From NCBI GenBank assembly GCA_900321365.1, contig ONVT01000272.1:1-23425 (forward strand): a stretch of 23,425 bases of DNA, given 5' to 3'. The stretch comes from an uncultured Eubacteriales bacterium (lineage in GTDB: Bacteria; Bacillota_A; Clostridia; Lachnospirales; Lachnospiraceae). Made by a program: the position numbers and the translations under genes. The notes below the pieces were generated by a model. The model ran no database searches. It saw nothing but the letters and a program-made list of their open reading frames with translations, and was not told the origin of the DNA. Shown here piece after piece: positions 1 to 8,378 of this stretch; positions within the stretch are counted from its first letter, which is position 1; each line of letters begins with the position of its first letter.

Positions 1-1749
1 GCGGTGAATGAGGGCAACCAGAATTATGACGCTGTGCTTGCGGAGTTTTTCCCGGAATGGAGAAGAGTGTATTATCCGACCACGGAGAACTGCCTGCTGG
101 CAGTCAGGGACGGCGTGGCGGACTGTGTCCTGATCAGCAATTACCGCTATAACAATGTAGCGAGGGAATGTGAGAAATACCGTCTTACCACACTGACGAC
201 CGGAATCGATATTGATTACTGTTTTGCGGTCAGCCTCGGTGATACGGAAGTGTATTCCATCATGTCCAAGATTGTCAGCCAGGTTCCGAGTTCCACCGTG
301 AACGGGGCCCTGTCTTACTATTTCGCGGAGGACGCCCGTGTTACCTTTATCGATTTCATTGTCGATCACCTGACGATCGTGCTGATTGTAGCTGCCGCGG
401 TGCTGCTGGTGATCTTTGTGCTGCTGGTCCAGAACATGCGCGCGGTGAAAAAGGCCAGGCAGCTGATCTCCGCAACGGAGTACGATGACCTGACCGGACT
501 GTACAACCGCAGTTTCTTCTTCCAGTACGCCAACCGGATGCGCCGGGAACACCCTGAAATACCGATGGACGCCATTGTCCTGAACATAGAGCAGTTCCAT
601 TCTGTCAATGCGCTCTACGGGCGTGAGTTCGGTGACCAGGTGCTTCGTTCTCTTGGGAAGGAGCTCAAGGCCATCGCGGATGAGGAACATGGAATCGCGG
701 GACGGTTTGAGGCAGACCGGTTTGATATCTGCTGCCGGCAGACGAAGGATTATCAGAAGATCTTTGACCGGCTGCAGAAGAAACTGGATGAAATGGCGCC
801 GAATACCAGCATCCGGCTGAGGATGGGCGTGATGCCGTGGCAGGAAAAGACAGAACCGGTGCAGCAGTTCGACATGGCGCGCACGGCGTGCAGCATGGCG
901 AGGGGACACTTCAAAGAACATCTGATTGTATTCAACGATGAGATCCGCAGGCAGGAAATGTTCGAACAGCGCCTGCTGAACGACCTGCGCCATGCACTGG
1001 ACTCCTATGAATTTGAGGTTTACTATCAGCCCAAGTTCAATATTCAGTACGAGCCTCCCAGGCTTGTGAGCGCAGAAGCGCTGGTGCGCTGGCGCCATCC
1101 GGAGCTCGGGATGATCTCCCCGGCTGATTTTATCCCGCTGTTTGAGAAAAACGGCCAGGTCAGCATGATAGACAAGTATGTATGGGCGGAAACGGCGAAG
1201 CAGATTGCAAGGTGGCGTGATCTGTACGGGATTACAATCCCGGTTTCCGTCAACCTGTCCAGAGTGGATGTGTTTGATCCCACGCTGGAGGATACCCTGG
1301 ACGGGATACTCAGGTTCAGCGGCCTTGGCCGTGACATCCTCAAGCTGGAGGTAACCGAGTCGACCTACACCGAGAATTCGGATCAGGTGATACAGGTTGT
1401 GAAGAGCCTGCGCGAAAAAGGGTACGAGGTGGAGATGGACGATTTCGGCACCGGCTATTCTTCACTGAGCATGTTGTCCGCCATGCCGGTCGACGTACTG
1501 AAGATGGACAGGGCATTTGTCCGGAACATCGACCAGGAAGAAAAAGACAAACAGCTGGTGGCACTGATCCTCGACATCGCGGCGAACCTGAAAATACCGG
1601 TGGTCGCCGAAGGCGTGGAGACCAGGGAGCAGCTGGAGCTTCTGAAGGAGCTGGGATGCGAACTGGTACAGGGCTACTATTTCTCCCGCCCGCTGCAGGC
1701 AGTGGATTTTGAGGCCGCTTATATTTCCGGAAGAAAACCTGAAAGGTGA
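1..1749 (+). CDS. Membrane sensor with degenerate GGDEF and EAL phosphodiesterase domains (5' partial)
   Basis: The frame is open from the first base, so the gene starts upstream of the window. Residue numbers here count from the GTG at position 4. Residues 1-115 resemble the second lobe of a family 3 solute-binding domain, lying outside the membrane. One membrane helix follows (about 119-142). A GGDEF-like domain begins with DDLTGLYNR near 161, but its signature is RFEADRF (234-240) instead of RxGGDEF, so it is probably not a cyclase and may only bind GTP or regulate. The EAL domain (about 325-575) has EAL (358-360), EVTES, DDFGTGYSSL, KMDRAF and VAEGVET, the usual metal and catalytic motifs, so c-di-GMP hydrolysis is likely. 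The ligand of the sensor domain is unknown. An intact cyclase gene follows after seven bases, suggesting that opposing enzymes are co-expressed. Confidence 0.9.
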   Translation, partial: AVNEGNQNYDAVLAEFFPEWRRVYYPTTENCLLAVRDGVADCVLISNYRYNNVARECEKYRLTTLTTGIDIDYCFAVSLGDTEVYSIMSKIVSQVPSSTVNGALSYYFAEDARVTFIDFIVDHLTIVLIVAAAVLLVIFVLLVQNMRAVKKARQLISATEYDDLTGLYNRSFFFQYANRMRREHPEIPMDAIVLNIEQFHSVNALYGREFGDQVLRSLGKELKAIADEEHGIAGRFEADRFDICCRQTKDYQKIFDRLQKKLDEMAPNTSIRLRMGVMPWQEKTEPVQQFDMARTACSMARGHFKEHLIVFNDEIRRQEMFEQRLLNDLRHALDSYEFEVYYQPKFNIQYEPPRLVSAEALVRWRHPELGMISPADFIPLFEKNGQVSMIDKYVWAETAKQIARWRDLYGITIPVSVNLSRVDVFDPTLEDTLDGILRFSGLGRDILKLEVTESTYTENSDQVIQVVKSLREKGYEVEMDDFGTGYSSLSMLSAMPVDVLKMDRAFVRNIDQEEKDKQLVALILDIAANLKIPVVAEGVETREQLELLKELGCELVQGYYFSRPLQAVDFEAAYISGRKPER

Positions 1750-1756
1750 CAGACTG

Positions 1757-3376
1757 ATGAGATCTCTGCGAACAAGAATAACATTGCTTACGGTTTGCGT
1801 CGTCGTTTTCGCGCTGGCGATTGTCACGGTTTCCAGCGTTCTGTTTATCCGCAGCAACGAGCGGCGTGAATCGAAACAGATGCTCCTTCTGCTGTGTGAG
1901 ACGGGCGAGAGAAATCTTGACTATTACTTCAACAGCGTGCAGAAGGCGGTCGGCAACGTCGCGTCATTTGTGGAAGAGGACCTGGACGGGCTTGAGGATG
2001 AGCAGCTTGAGGCGCATATGGAACGCGTCGGCAGGTATTTTGAAGAGATGGCCTACAAGGCGAACGGCGTGCTGACATACTATTACCGGATTGATCCGGA
2101 GATATCCGACAACGTTAAGGGCTTCTGGTATACGAACCTGGACGGGGAGGGCTTTACGGAGCATGAGGTTACAGACATCACGCTCTATGATACGCAGGAC
2201 ACTTCAAAGCTGGTCTGGTTTACCGTTCCGAAGCATGAGGGGAAGGCGGTCTGGCTTCCGCCCTATATTACGGACAACCTGGATGAGCGCGTGATCTCCT
2301 ACAATGTTCCGGTCTACTATAAAGGACAGTTTGTCGGAGTGGTGGGAATCGAGATCGATGACAGCACCATGGCGGAGCAGGTGGAAAGCATCCATCTTTA
2401 CAGTGACGGGTACGCGTTCCTGAGTGATTCGGAAGGAAATCTTTTCTATCATCCCCATATCGATGTCTCAGGCCTGACGGAAGAAACGACGCCGGAGCTT
2501 CCTGAAGGCGTAATCAGTGACGATACCTTTATCCGGTATAACTATGAGGGTGTGGAGAAACAGGCAGCATGGCTTCCGCTGAGCAACGGGATGCGGCTGT
2601 TTGTCACGGTTCCGCTTTCTGAGACAGAGGGAGACTGGCAGAAGCTGGTGAGTGTGATCATCATTATCTCCGGGGTTGTTCTTCTGGTCATGAGCATATT
2701 CACGATGCTCTATACGAAGCGGATCACAAAGCCTCTTGAACAGCTTACCGAGGCCGCGGAGCAGGTGGACAAGGGCAACTATGACTTTACCCTGGAATAC
2801 AGCGGAAATGATGAGGTCGGCAGGCTTACAAGCACGTTCAGGCGGCTGTCAGACCATATGAAGGAACACATCAATGACCTGAACAGGCGTGTGTACGTCG
2901 ATGCCCTGACGAGTGTGAAGAACAAGGGCGCATTTTCCACGGCGCTGGACACTCTGCAGAAGCAGGTGGATGAGAACGAAGCGGGTCTCGAGTTTGCGGT
3001 TGGTGTCTTCGACTGTGACAATCTCAAGAAGATCAATGACCGGTACGGGCATGACAAGGGTGATGTGTACCTGAAGACGGCGTGCCAGCTGATCTGTCAT
3101 GTATTCGACCACAGCCCCGTGTTCCGGATCGGCGGCGACGAGTTTGCTGTTATCCTGCGGAATGACGATTACCGGAACAGGGCGGAGCTGATCGAACGTT
3201 TTGAAAAGGAAAGCGAAGCGATCAACGCGGAGAATGAGGATCAGTGGAAGCAGGTACATGTCGCGATGGGTATCGCGGAATACGACCCGGAGAAAGACCA
3301 TTATGTGATCGACACCGTGCGCCGGGCTGATAAAAGTATGTACACGGACAAGCAGGGACGAAAGGAGAGAGGCTGA
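1757..3376 (+). CDS. dCache-HAMP-GGDEF diguanylate cyclase
   Basis: Membrane-bound c-di-GMP synthase of 539 residues. Helix 1 is at about 9-31, then a roughly 260-residue extracellular dCache-like sensor (with the GVVGIEID segment typical of Cache domains), a second helix at about 297-320, a HAMP linker and a C-terminal GGDEF domain. The active site is intact: GGDEF at 459-463, preceded by CDNLKKINDRYGHDKGD. The position where an RxxD inhibitory site would lie reads FDHS, so product inhibition through an I-site is probably absent. I chose the ATG at 1757 because AAAGGTGA precedes it by seven bases and a signal-anchor follows at once. A TTG at 1709 in the same frame would overlap the upstream gene. 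It is probably co-transcribed with the EAL gene. The ligand is unknown, since Cache domains bind varied small molecules. Confidence 0.92.
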   Translation: MRSLRTRITLLTVCVVVFALAIVTVSSVLFIRSNERRESKQMLLLLCETGERNLDYYFNSVQKAVGNVASFVEEDLDGLEDEQLEAHMERVGRYFEEMAYKANGVLTYYYRIDPEISDNVKGFWYTNLDGEGFTEHEVTDITLYDTQDTSKLVWFTVPKHEGKAVWLPPYITDNLDERVISYNVPVYYKGQFVGVVGIEIDDSTMAEQVESIHLYSDGYAFLSDSEGNLFYHPHIDVSGLTEETTPELPEGVISDDTFIRYNYEGVEKQAAWLPLSNGMRLFVTVPLSETEGDWQKLVSVIIIISGVVLLVMSIFTMLYTKRITKPLEQLTEAAEQVDKGNYDFTLEYSGNDEVGRLTSTFRRLSDHMKEHINDLNRRVYVDALTSVKNKGAFSTALDTLQKQVDENEAGLEFAVGVFDCDNLKKINDRYGHDKGDVYLKTACQLICHVFDHSPVFRIGGDEFAVILRNDDYRNRAELIERFEKESEAINAENEDQWKQVHVAMGIAEYDPEKDHYVIDTVRRADKSMYTDKQGRKERG

Positions 3377-3399
3377 GGTATTCACCTTGATTCTCCCCG

Positions 3400-3428
3400 C
3401 CGCGGGTGAGGTGTGACTTGTAACCCGA
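3400..3428. repeat. Interspersed intergenic motif, copy A
   Basis: The core CCGCGG-G-TGAGGTGT-G-ACTTG is almost identical to copy C near 10698 (two differences in 21 bases), and its ACTTGTAACC end is shared with copy B near 5422. It lies just after the cyclase gene and just before a promoter. Inverted repeats surround it: CACCT at 3383 with AGGTG at 3409, and AACCCG at 3422-3427 with CGGGTT at 3460-3465 enclosing CCCCT/AGGGG. It may be a small interspersed repeat or a weak terminator; the function is not known. Confidence 0.5.
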
Positions 3429-3463
3429 CGTGCCCCTCAGGTCCTGGCGCAGGGGACTGCGGG

Positions 3464-3493
3464 TTGTTCAATCTGGCGGAAATGCGCTATACT
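3464..3493 (+). promoter_or_regulatory. Sigma-A-type promoter for the cysteine hydrolase gene
   Basis: TTGTTC (3464-3469) and TATACT (3488-3493) are separated by 18 bases. A start site near 3500 would give a leader of about 26 bases with GGGGAGG at 3514-3520 ahead of the ATG at 3526. Confidence 0.6.
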
Positions 3494-3525
3494 GTGTGTA
3501 CTGCTGACAGAACGGGGAGGAAGAC

Positions 3526-4053
3526 ATGAGAAAAATCCTGGTTGTAATCGACATGCAGAATGATTTCATTGACGGCGCGCTCGGGACGAGGGAAGCGGAG
3601 GCGGTCGTGGACGCCGTGAAGGAGAAGATCCGCTCGTACCCGCCGGAGGATGTCTTCGCGACGATGGATACCCATGGCGAAGATTATCCGGAAACGCAGG
3701 AGGGAAGAAATCTGCCGGTAGCGCACTGCGTCAGGGGGACGGACGGCTGGAGAATCCGGCCGGATGTAGAGGTGCTTCTGGAAGGCGCGAAGATCTATGA
3801 AAAGCCGGTCTTCGGAAGTATGAGGCTCGCACAGGACCTGCGGGAGCTCTCAGAGCGCGGCGAGATCGAGCTTGAACTGGTCGGCCTTTGCACGGATATC
3901 TGTGTCGTGGCAAATGCGCTTCTGTTCAAGACGGTGATGCCGGAGGTGAAAATCTGCGTGGACGCTTCGTGCTGCGCGGGCGTGACACCCGAAAAGCATC
4001 TGGCCGCTGTCGAGACGATGCGCTCCTGCCAGATTGAGGTTTCTCAGGAATAA
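3526..4053 (+). CDS. Isochorismatase-family cysteine hydrolase, nicotinamidase-like
   Basis: A soluble 175-residue alpha/beta hydrolase of the isochorismatase superfamily. The expected catalytic triad is visible: Asp9 in VVIDMQNDF, Lys93 in YEKPVFGS, and Cys126 in GLCTDICV. The MDTH segment (Asp48, His50) and His67 in LPVAHC match the metal site of nicotinamidase-like members. The most likely activity is amide hydrolysis, for example nicotinamide to nicotinate in NAD salvage, but the superfamily also includes ureidoacrylate and other amidases, so the substrate is not fixed. The start is supported by GGGGAGG five bases upstream. It has its own promoter and is separated by 94 bases from the next gene, so it is probably monocistronic or loosely linked to the membrane protein downstream. 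Confidence 0.88.
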   Translation: MRKILVVIDMQNDFIDGALGTREAEAVVDAVKEKIRSYPPEDVFATMDTHGEDYPETQEGRNLPVAHCVRGTDGWRIRPDVEVLLEGAKIYEKPVFGSMRLAQDLRELSERGEIELELVGLCTDICVVANALLFKTVMPEVKICVDASCCAGVTPEKHLAAVETMRSCQIEVSQE

Positions 4054-4059
4054 ACAGAG

Positions 4060-4087
4060 CGCGGATCCGGGCTGTGCGCGGTTTTTT
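4060..4087 (+). terminator. Possible weak terminator after the hydrolase gene
   Basis: A short CGCG (4060-4063) pairs with CGCG (4077-4080) and is followed by six T residues at 4082-4087. The stem is only four base pairs, so termination would be weak at best. Confidence 0.25.
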
Positions 4088-4147
4088 GCCGGACAGATAC
4101 GGAAGCGCCGGAATACGGAAGAGGAAACGCGAAAGACTGTGTGACGG

Positions 4148-5350
4148 ATGAAACAGAAAATCATACAGCTTGTACGTGGAATATTGAAGAGGAATGCGAG
4201 AGCGCACGCGTCCAGCACTGCGTTCTTCTTCTTTATGTCCATGATTCCGCTGCTGATCATCCTTGCCTCGATCGTTCCGCTTTTCAATATCAGTATCAAC
4301 GACATCCTGAATTTCTTCAGGGAGATTCTGCCAGTGGGAGCGGTGAGTCTGGTGGAGTCGGTTCTCAGGGAAGCCTTCGATCATTCCGGACTGGCGTTTT
4401 CGGCCTCGGCCCTGATCCTTCTGTGGACTGCGTCAAGAGGCGTATCCGCGCTGATCGGGGGACTCAACGCGATGTATGACAGACAGGAGGACAGGAAGTT
4501 CGCGAAGCTGACGCTGCTTACATTCGGGTACACGATCGCGCTGATGGCCTTTCTGATCATAGAGATTTATCTCATCTTCAGCGGAGGGCTGCGGTCCTGG
4601 CTGAAAACGTTTTTCCCGCAGATCCGTCTTCAGACCGCGACGACGACATTCGCGGAGTTCCTGATCCTGCTGATGACCGCCATGCTGTTCTTCTGCCTTG
4701 CCTACAAGGCTCTCCCGTCCGGAAAGCAGAGACTGGCCAGACAGTTCCCGGGCGCGTTTATCGCGTCGTCGGGATGGGTCCTCTTCTCGCTTGGATTCCG
4801 GATCTATGTCAGTGTTTTCAACAGCTTCACCCGGCTGTACGGAAGCCTGGCGACCGTGATCATCCTGCTGTTCTGGTTCTACTGGATCTTCTTTATCCTC
4901 CTTGCCGGAGGGTATGTCAATGCGCATCTGGGCGAGCTTGTTCCGGAGAAGTTCCTTACGCTTTTCTATGAAAAGAAGAATCTCAGCCTGGTCGTCTCCG
5001 GCCTGTTTCTGGTGGGGTTCGTTTCATTTCTGTGCGACTGCTACCTGAACTGGAGTCTTTACCAGTATTCATCGATCAGGCCGCTGCTGATCCTGTTCCG
5101 GATCCTGACACTATTCTGCTGGGTGATGGCGACCGTGACCGCCGCCAGGCAGATGCAGCTGCCGTTTCCGAAGCTTTACCAGATGCTGATTCTTGTCTTT
5201 GTGGTGGCGGATGTTATGTTCCTGCAGAGGAAGCTGTTCCCTGCATCCTGGGTTTTCCTTATTCTCTTCGCCATCTGGAATCTTGTGATCCTGCTTCTGT
5301 GCGGGAAGGTGCTCTTTCAGGAGGATTCTGCCCTGCAGTCGTACAGGTAG
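4148..5350 (+). CDS. YihY/BrkB-family membrane protein with extra C-terminal membrane domain
   Basis: A 400-residue polytopic inner membrane protein. Residues 1-268 match the YihY/BrkB family: STAFFFFMSMIPLLIIL near 23, the AFDHSGLAFSASALILLW region, RGVSALIGGLNAMY (97-110), and FNSFTRLYGSLATVIILLFW followed by GGYVNAHLGEL. Members were once annotated as ribonuclease BN, but that is not their activity and the true function is unknown. Typical members end soon after this last motif. Here about 120 further residues (280-400) form roughly four more hydrophobic helices that I cannot assign to a family. No strong ribosome binding site precedes the ATG, and the start was taken as the first ATG before the conserved N-terminus. 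The gap to the next gene contains a clear promoter, so the transport operon downstream is independent. Confidence 0.85.
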   Translation: MKQKIIQLVRGILKRNARAHASSTAFFFFMSMIPLLIILASIVPLFNISINDILNFFREILPVGAVSLVESVLREAFDHSGLAFSASALILLWTASRGVSALIGGLNAMYDRQEDRKFAKLTLLTFGYTIALMAFLIIEIYLIFSGGLRSWLKTFFPQIRLQTATTTFAEFLILLMTAMLFFCLAYKALPSGKQRLARQFPGAFIASSGWVLFSLGFRIYVSVFNSFTRLYGSLATVIILLFWFYWIFFILLAGGYVNAHLGELVPEKFLTLFYEKKNLSLVVSGLFLVGFVSFLCDCYLNWSLYQYSSIRPLLILFRILTLFCWVMATVTAARQMQLPFPKLYQMLILVFVVADVMFLQRKLFPASWVFLILFAIWNLVILLLCGKVLFQEDSALQSYR

Positions 5351-5353
5351 AAC

Positions 5354-5382
5354 TTGTTGGCAGGGGTCTGATTATGTATAAT
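5354..5382 (+). promoter_or_regulatory. Strong promoter for the BMP transport operon
   Basis: TTGTTG (5354-5359), a 17-base spacer and a perfect TATAAT (5377-5382). Transcription would start near 5389 and give a leader of about 110 bases before the binding-protein gene. Confidence 0.75.
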
Positions 5383-5421
5383 GATTCCATGGTCGGCGGC
5401 GGCTCACGGAGGCAGTCCTTC

Positions 5422-5447
5422 AGCTGCGGGGGTATAACTTGTAACCG
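5422..5447. repeat. Interspersed intergenic motif, copy B
   Basis: AGCTGCGGGGGTATAACTTG followed by TAACCG shares ACTTGTAACC with copy A (near 3400) and the ACTTG core with copy C (near 10698). It lies inside the transcribed leader of the transport operon, upstream of a short hairpin. Confidence 0.45.
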
Positions 5448-5463
5448 CCAATGATCTTTGGCG
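5446..5463 (+). promoter_or_regulatory. Leader hairpin upstream of the binding-protein gene
   Basis: CGCCAA (5446-5451) and TTGGCG (5458-5463) form a perfect six-base-pair stem with loop TGATCT. No T-run follows, so it is not an intrinsic terminator. It may stabilise the mRNA end or belong to a larger leader structure that includes the preceding repeat motif. Confidence 0.45.
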
Positions 5464-5499
5464 TAGAAACGAAAAAAGCAAAAGAGAGGAGAGAAGGAT

Positions 5500-6597
5500 A
5501 TGAAGTTCACGAAATTTGCCGGTTTTATGGCAGCTGCGGCTGCGCTTGTCATGACAGTCGGGGTATGTACGGCATCTGCGGACGAGGGAACACCGATTTC
5601 GGTGTGCATTATCACATCATCGGGAATCGATGACGGGAATTTCAACCAGGACTGCTACAACGGCATCCTGACATTTATCGATGAGCATGACGACTGCTCT
5701 GTAACGGACATCAAGGAATCCGATTACAATGAGCTGATTCCGACAGTCGAAAAATCTGTGGGCGACTATGATGTCTTTGTCCTGCCGGGCTTCAACTTTG
5801 CCGGCATCGGCGACATCGCGCAGAACAATCCGGACAAGAAGTTCATTGTGGTTGACTCCACCATCACGGACAGCGAGGGCAATGCCCTGACGCTGGACAA
5901 TGTCTACACGATGACGTTCAAGGAGCAGGAAGGCGGTTTCCTCGCCGGTGTTGCGGCCGCTCTTACCACCCAGACCGGAAAGGTCGCCGTAGTCAACGGC
6001 ATGCCGTTCCCGTCCAACGTCAACTATGAGCTCGGTTTCATGAGCGGCGTAAACTACGCGAATGAGAATTACGGAACCGAGGCGGAGTGTGTTGAACTTC
6101 CGTCTTATGCGGGAACCGACCTGTTCGGGAATGAGGTCGGCGGCAACTATACCGGCGACTTTGTCGATGAGTCACAGGGTAAGGTCGTGGGCGAAGCCCT
6201 GATTGACGAGGGCTGCGACGTGATCTTCGTGGCGGCCGGCGCGTCCGGAAACGGCGTGTTCACCGCGGCGAAGGAAGCGGACGACGTCTATGTGATCGGC
6301 TGTGATGTCGACCAGTATGACGACGGCGAGAACGGCAGCGGAAACATCATTCTGACCTCCTCCCTGAAGGTCATGCATTCCAACGTCACAAAGCAGCTTG
6401 AGAACATCTATGACGGCACCTTCGCCGGTGAAGACGCCCTGCTCGGCGCGGATACCGACTCCACGGGCATCGTGACCGAGGAAGGCCGCCAGCAGCTTGA
6501 CGACGGCGTCATCGAGAAGCTTAACGAGTGCTATGAGCTGATCAAGTCCGGAGACATCGTTCCGGCATCCCAGGAGGATTTCCAGGGACTGAAGTAA
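5500..6597 (+). CDS. BMP-family ABC transporter substrate-binding protein
   Basis: A 365-residue secreted binding protein of the basic membrane protein (BMP/Med) family, which in characterised bacteria captures nucleosides for an ABC importer. Residues 1-27 are a signal peptide (KFTKFAGF, a hydrophobic core, then ASA before DEG). The mature part has the family hallmarks: DDGNFNQ (47-53), PGFNF, EGGFLAG, and a GMPFPS-x-NYELGFMSG segment. The only cysteine near the signal end is in TVGVC, where valine precedes the cysteine, so the lipobox is poor and cleavage after ASA (residue 27) seems more likely. AGAGGAGAGAAGG precedes the ATG. The gene is first in the operon under the promoter at 5354. The ATPase and permease genes follow after a 248-base structured gap, an arrangement that usually gives higher expression of the binding protein. 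Confidence 0.92.
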   Translation: MKFTKFAGFMAAAAALVMTVGVCTASADEGTPISVCIITSSGIDDGNFNQDCYNGILTFIDEHDDCSVTDIKESDYNELIPTVEKSVGDYDVFVLPGFNFAGIGDIAQNNPDKKFIVVDSTITDSEGNALTLDNVYTMTFKEQEGGFLAGVAAALTTQTGKVAVVNGMPFPSNVNYELGFMSGVNYANENYGTEAECVELPSYAGTDLFGNEVGGNYTGDFVDESQGKVVGEALIDEGCDVIFVAAGASGNGVFTAAKEADDVYVIGCDVDQYDDGENGSGNIILTSSLKVMHSNVTKQLENIYDGTFAGEDALLGADTDSTGIVTEEGRQQLDDGVIEKLNECYELIKSGDIVPASQEDFQGLK

Positions 6598-6645
6598 TAT
6601 AAGGACCTGTCAGCAAATAACCTGACCATTCAGCAGGAACGGAGC

Positions 6646-6682
6646 TATAGTCAACGTCAGAATTCTTTTGACGTAGACTATA
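6646..6682 (+). promoter_or_regulatory. Intercistronic near-perfect inverted repeat
   Basis: TATAGTCAACGTCA (6646-6659) pairs with TGACGTAGACTATA (6669-6682) at 13 of 14 positions around a nine-base loop. There is no T-run, so simple termination is unlikely. It may protect the 3' end of the binding-protein mRNA, attenuate read-through, or be an operator. TATAAT at 6679-6684 overlaps the right arm but lacks a matching -35 box. Confidence 0.6.
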
Positions 6683-6712
6683 ATGCCTCCGGTCGGATGC
6701 GCACACAGATCT

Positions 6713-6758
6713 GGCGTCCGGGGTATGAACATATCGTTCGGTGAATGCCCCGGACGCC
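6713..6758 (+). promoter_or_regulatory. Second intercistronic hairpin before the ATPase gene
   Basis: GGCGTCCGGGG (6713-6723) and CCCCGGACGCC (6748-6758) form a perfect 11-base-pair stem. The 24-base loop holds a small nested GAAC/GTTC helix. It sits about 90 bases before the ATPase start, in the space separating it from the binding protein. An RNA regulatory element is possible; I recognise no known riboswitch class. Confidence 0.6.
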
Positions 6759-6845
6759 TGTATCGTAATTAACAGTTGTTCTCTGTGGTCAGCGGCAGAA
6801 CACAGGGACTCAAAACCACAGGAATCCATATTACAGGGAGCTGCC

Positions 6846-8378
6846 ATGGAAGATTATATTGTGGAGATGCGCCATATCACCAAGCGTTTCCCCGGGATTA
6901 TCGCGAATGATGATGTCAGCATTCAGATCCGCAGGGGAGAGGTGTACGCGCTGCTGGGAGAGAACGGCGCCGGCAAGTCCACGCTGATGAGCATGCTGTT
7001 CGGGATGTACACGCCCGATATGGGAGAGATCTATATCAAGGGCGAGAAGGTGGAATTCAAATCGTCCAATGACGCGGCTGAGCGGAATATCGGCATGGTG
7101 CATCAGCATTTCAAGCTGGTGGACAACTATACCATTGCTCAGAACATCGTGCTTGGAATGGAGCCGATGCGAAGGCGATTCGGGATATTTCCGGAAGTGA
7201 ACATGAAGAAGGCGAACCAGGAGATCGCGCAGCTGTCGAAGGAATACGGACTGGAGGTGAATCCGACGGATCTGATCCAGGATGTCCAGGTCTCTGTGCG
7301 TCAGAGGGTTGAGATTCTGAAGATGCTTTACCGGAAGGCGGAGATCATGATTTTCGACGAGCCGACGGCTGTGCTGACACCATCGGAGATCGAGTTCCTC
7401 CTGAAGATCATAGACGGCCTTCGGAACGCGGGAAAAACCATCATCCTGATTACGCACAAGATCGAGGAGATCAAGCAGATCGCGGACCGCTGCGCAATCC
7501 TCTGCAGGGGGAGGCTGGTGGATGTGATGGACGTGAAGACCGCGTCCGTGCAGGAGATGGCCAATATGATGGTGGGGCGAGAGGTTGACCTGCACCGGCA
7601 TAAAAATGAGCCGCATTTCGGGAAGGAAGTTCTCCAGGTCCGCAGCCTGACCGTGCTGAATGAACACCATTTCCCGGTTGTGAAGAACGTATCCTTTACG
7701 ATCCGCAGCGGTGAGATCTTTGCCATCGCAGGCGTATCCGGAAACGGGCAGACCGAGATCGCGGACACGGTTACCGGACTGCTGGACGCGTCAGAGGGGA
7801 GTATCCTCCTGAACGGCCGGGAGATCACCCATACCGCGATACGATCCCGCGCCCAGGCCGGCATCTCCTATATACCGGAGGATCGCCAGAGTACTGGGCT
7901 TGTGATGGATTTTCCTCTGTCGGACAATCTGGCGCTGCGCAGATATATGAAGGAGCCGTATTCCAGACGGGGCATCCTGAACTTTGGCGAGATCCGGAAT
8001 ATGGCCCAGACCCTGATCATGCGGTATGACATCCGCAGCGGACAGGGTGTGAAGACCATCGTCCGGTCCATGAGCGGAGGGAACCAGCAGAAGGCGATTA
8101 TCGGCAGGGAGATCGAGGAACACTCGGACCTGATCATTTTCGTGCAGCCGACCCGCGGCCTGGATATAGGAGCGATCGAACATATCCACCGGCAGATCCT
8201 GGCAGAGCGTGACAGGGGAGCGGCAATCCTTCTGATTTCACTGGAACTGCAGGAGGTGATGGAGCTGGCGGACACCATCGGGGTGATCTTCAGCGGAGAA
8301 CTGCTGAAAACCGCGCCGGCCGGCAGTATGACGCGCAATGAAGTCGGGCGCTATATGATGGGGGTGAGAGAGGCATGA
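6846..8378 (+). CDS. Nucleoside-type ABC transporter ATP-binding protein (two ABC domains)
   Basis: A 510-residue cytoplasmic ATPase with two tandem ABC domains, as in the YufO/NupO and sugar RbsA-type importers. The first domain has Walker A GENGAGKST and Walker B IMIFDEPTAVL. Its signature is the family-typical variant VSVRQRVEILK instead of LSGGQ. The second domain has a degenerate Walker A, GVSGNGQTE, a good signature MSGGNQQK, and FVQPTRGLDIGA in place of the usual D-E pair; this asymmetry is normal for the family. The ATG at 6846 with GGGAG upstream is preferred because MEDYIVEMRHITKRF begins the conserved domain. An in-frame GTG at 6741 would lie inside the intercistronic hairpin. The stop overlaps the next start by four bases, so the subunits are translationally coupled. 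Confidence 0.93.
   Translation: MEDYIVEMRHITKRFPGIIANDDVSIQIRRGEVYALLGENGAGKSTLMSMLFGMYTPDMGEIYIKGEKVEFKSSNDAAERNIGMVHQHFKLVDNYTIAQNIVLGMEPMRRRFGIFPEVNMKKANQEIAQLSKEYGLEVNPTDLIQDVQVSVRQRVEILKMLYRKAEIMIFDEPTAVLTPSEIEFLLKIIDGLRNAGKTIILITHKIEEIKQIADRCAILCRGRLVDVMDVKTASVQEMANMMVGREVDLHRHKNEPHFGKEVLQVRSLTVLNEHHFPVVKNVSFTIRSGEIFAIAGVSGNGQTEIADTVTGLLDASEGSILLNGREITHTAIRSRAQAGISYIPEDRQSTGLVMDFPLSDNLALRRYMKEPYSRRGILNFGEIRNMAQTLIMRYDIRSGQGVKTIVRSMSGGNQQKAIIGREIEEHSDLIIFVQPTRGLDIGAIEHIHRQILAERDRGAAILLISLELQEVMELADTIGVIFSGELLKTAPAGSMTRNEVGRYMMGVREA

Noticed and set aside
6741..6845. A longer N-terminus for the ATPase starting at GTG 6741
   Set aside because: The extra 35 residues fall inside the intercistronic hairpin and are unlike the family; the ATG at 6846 begins the conserved domain and has its own binding site.
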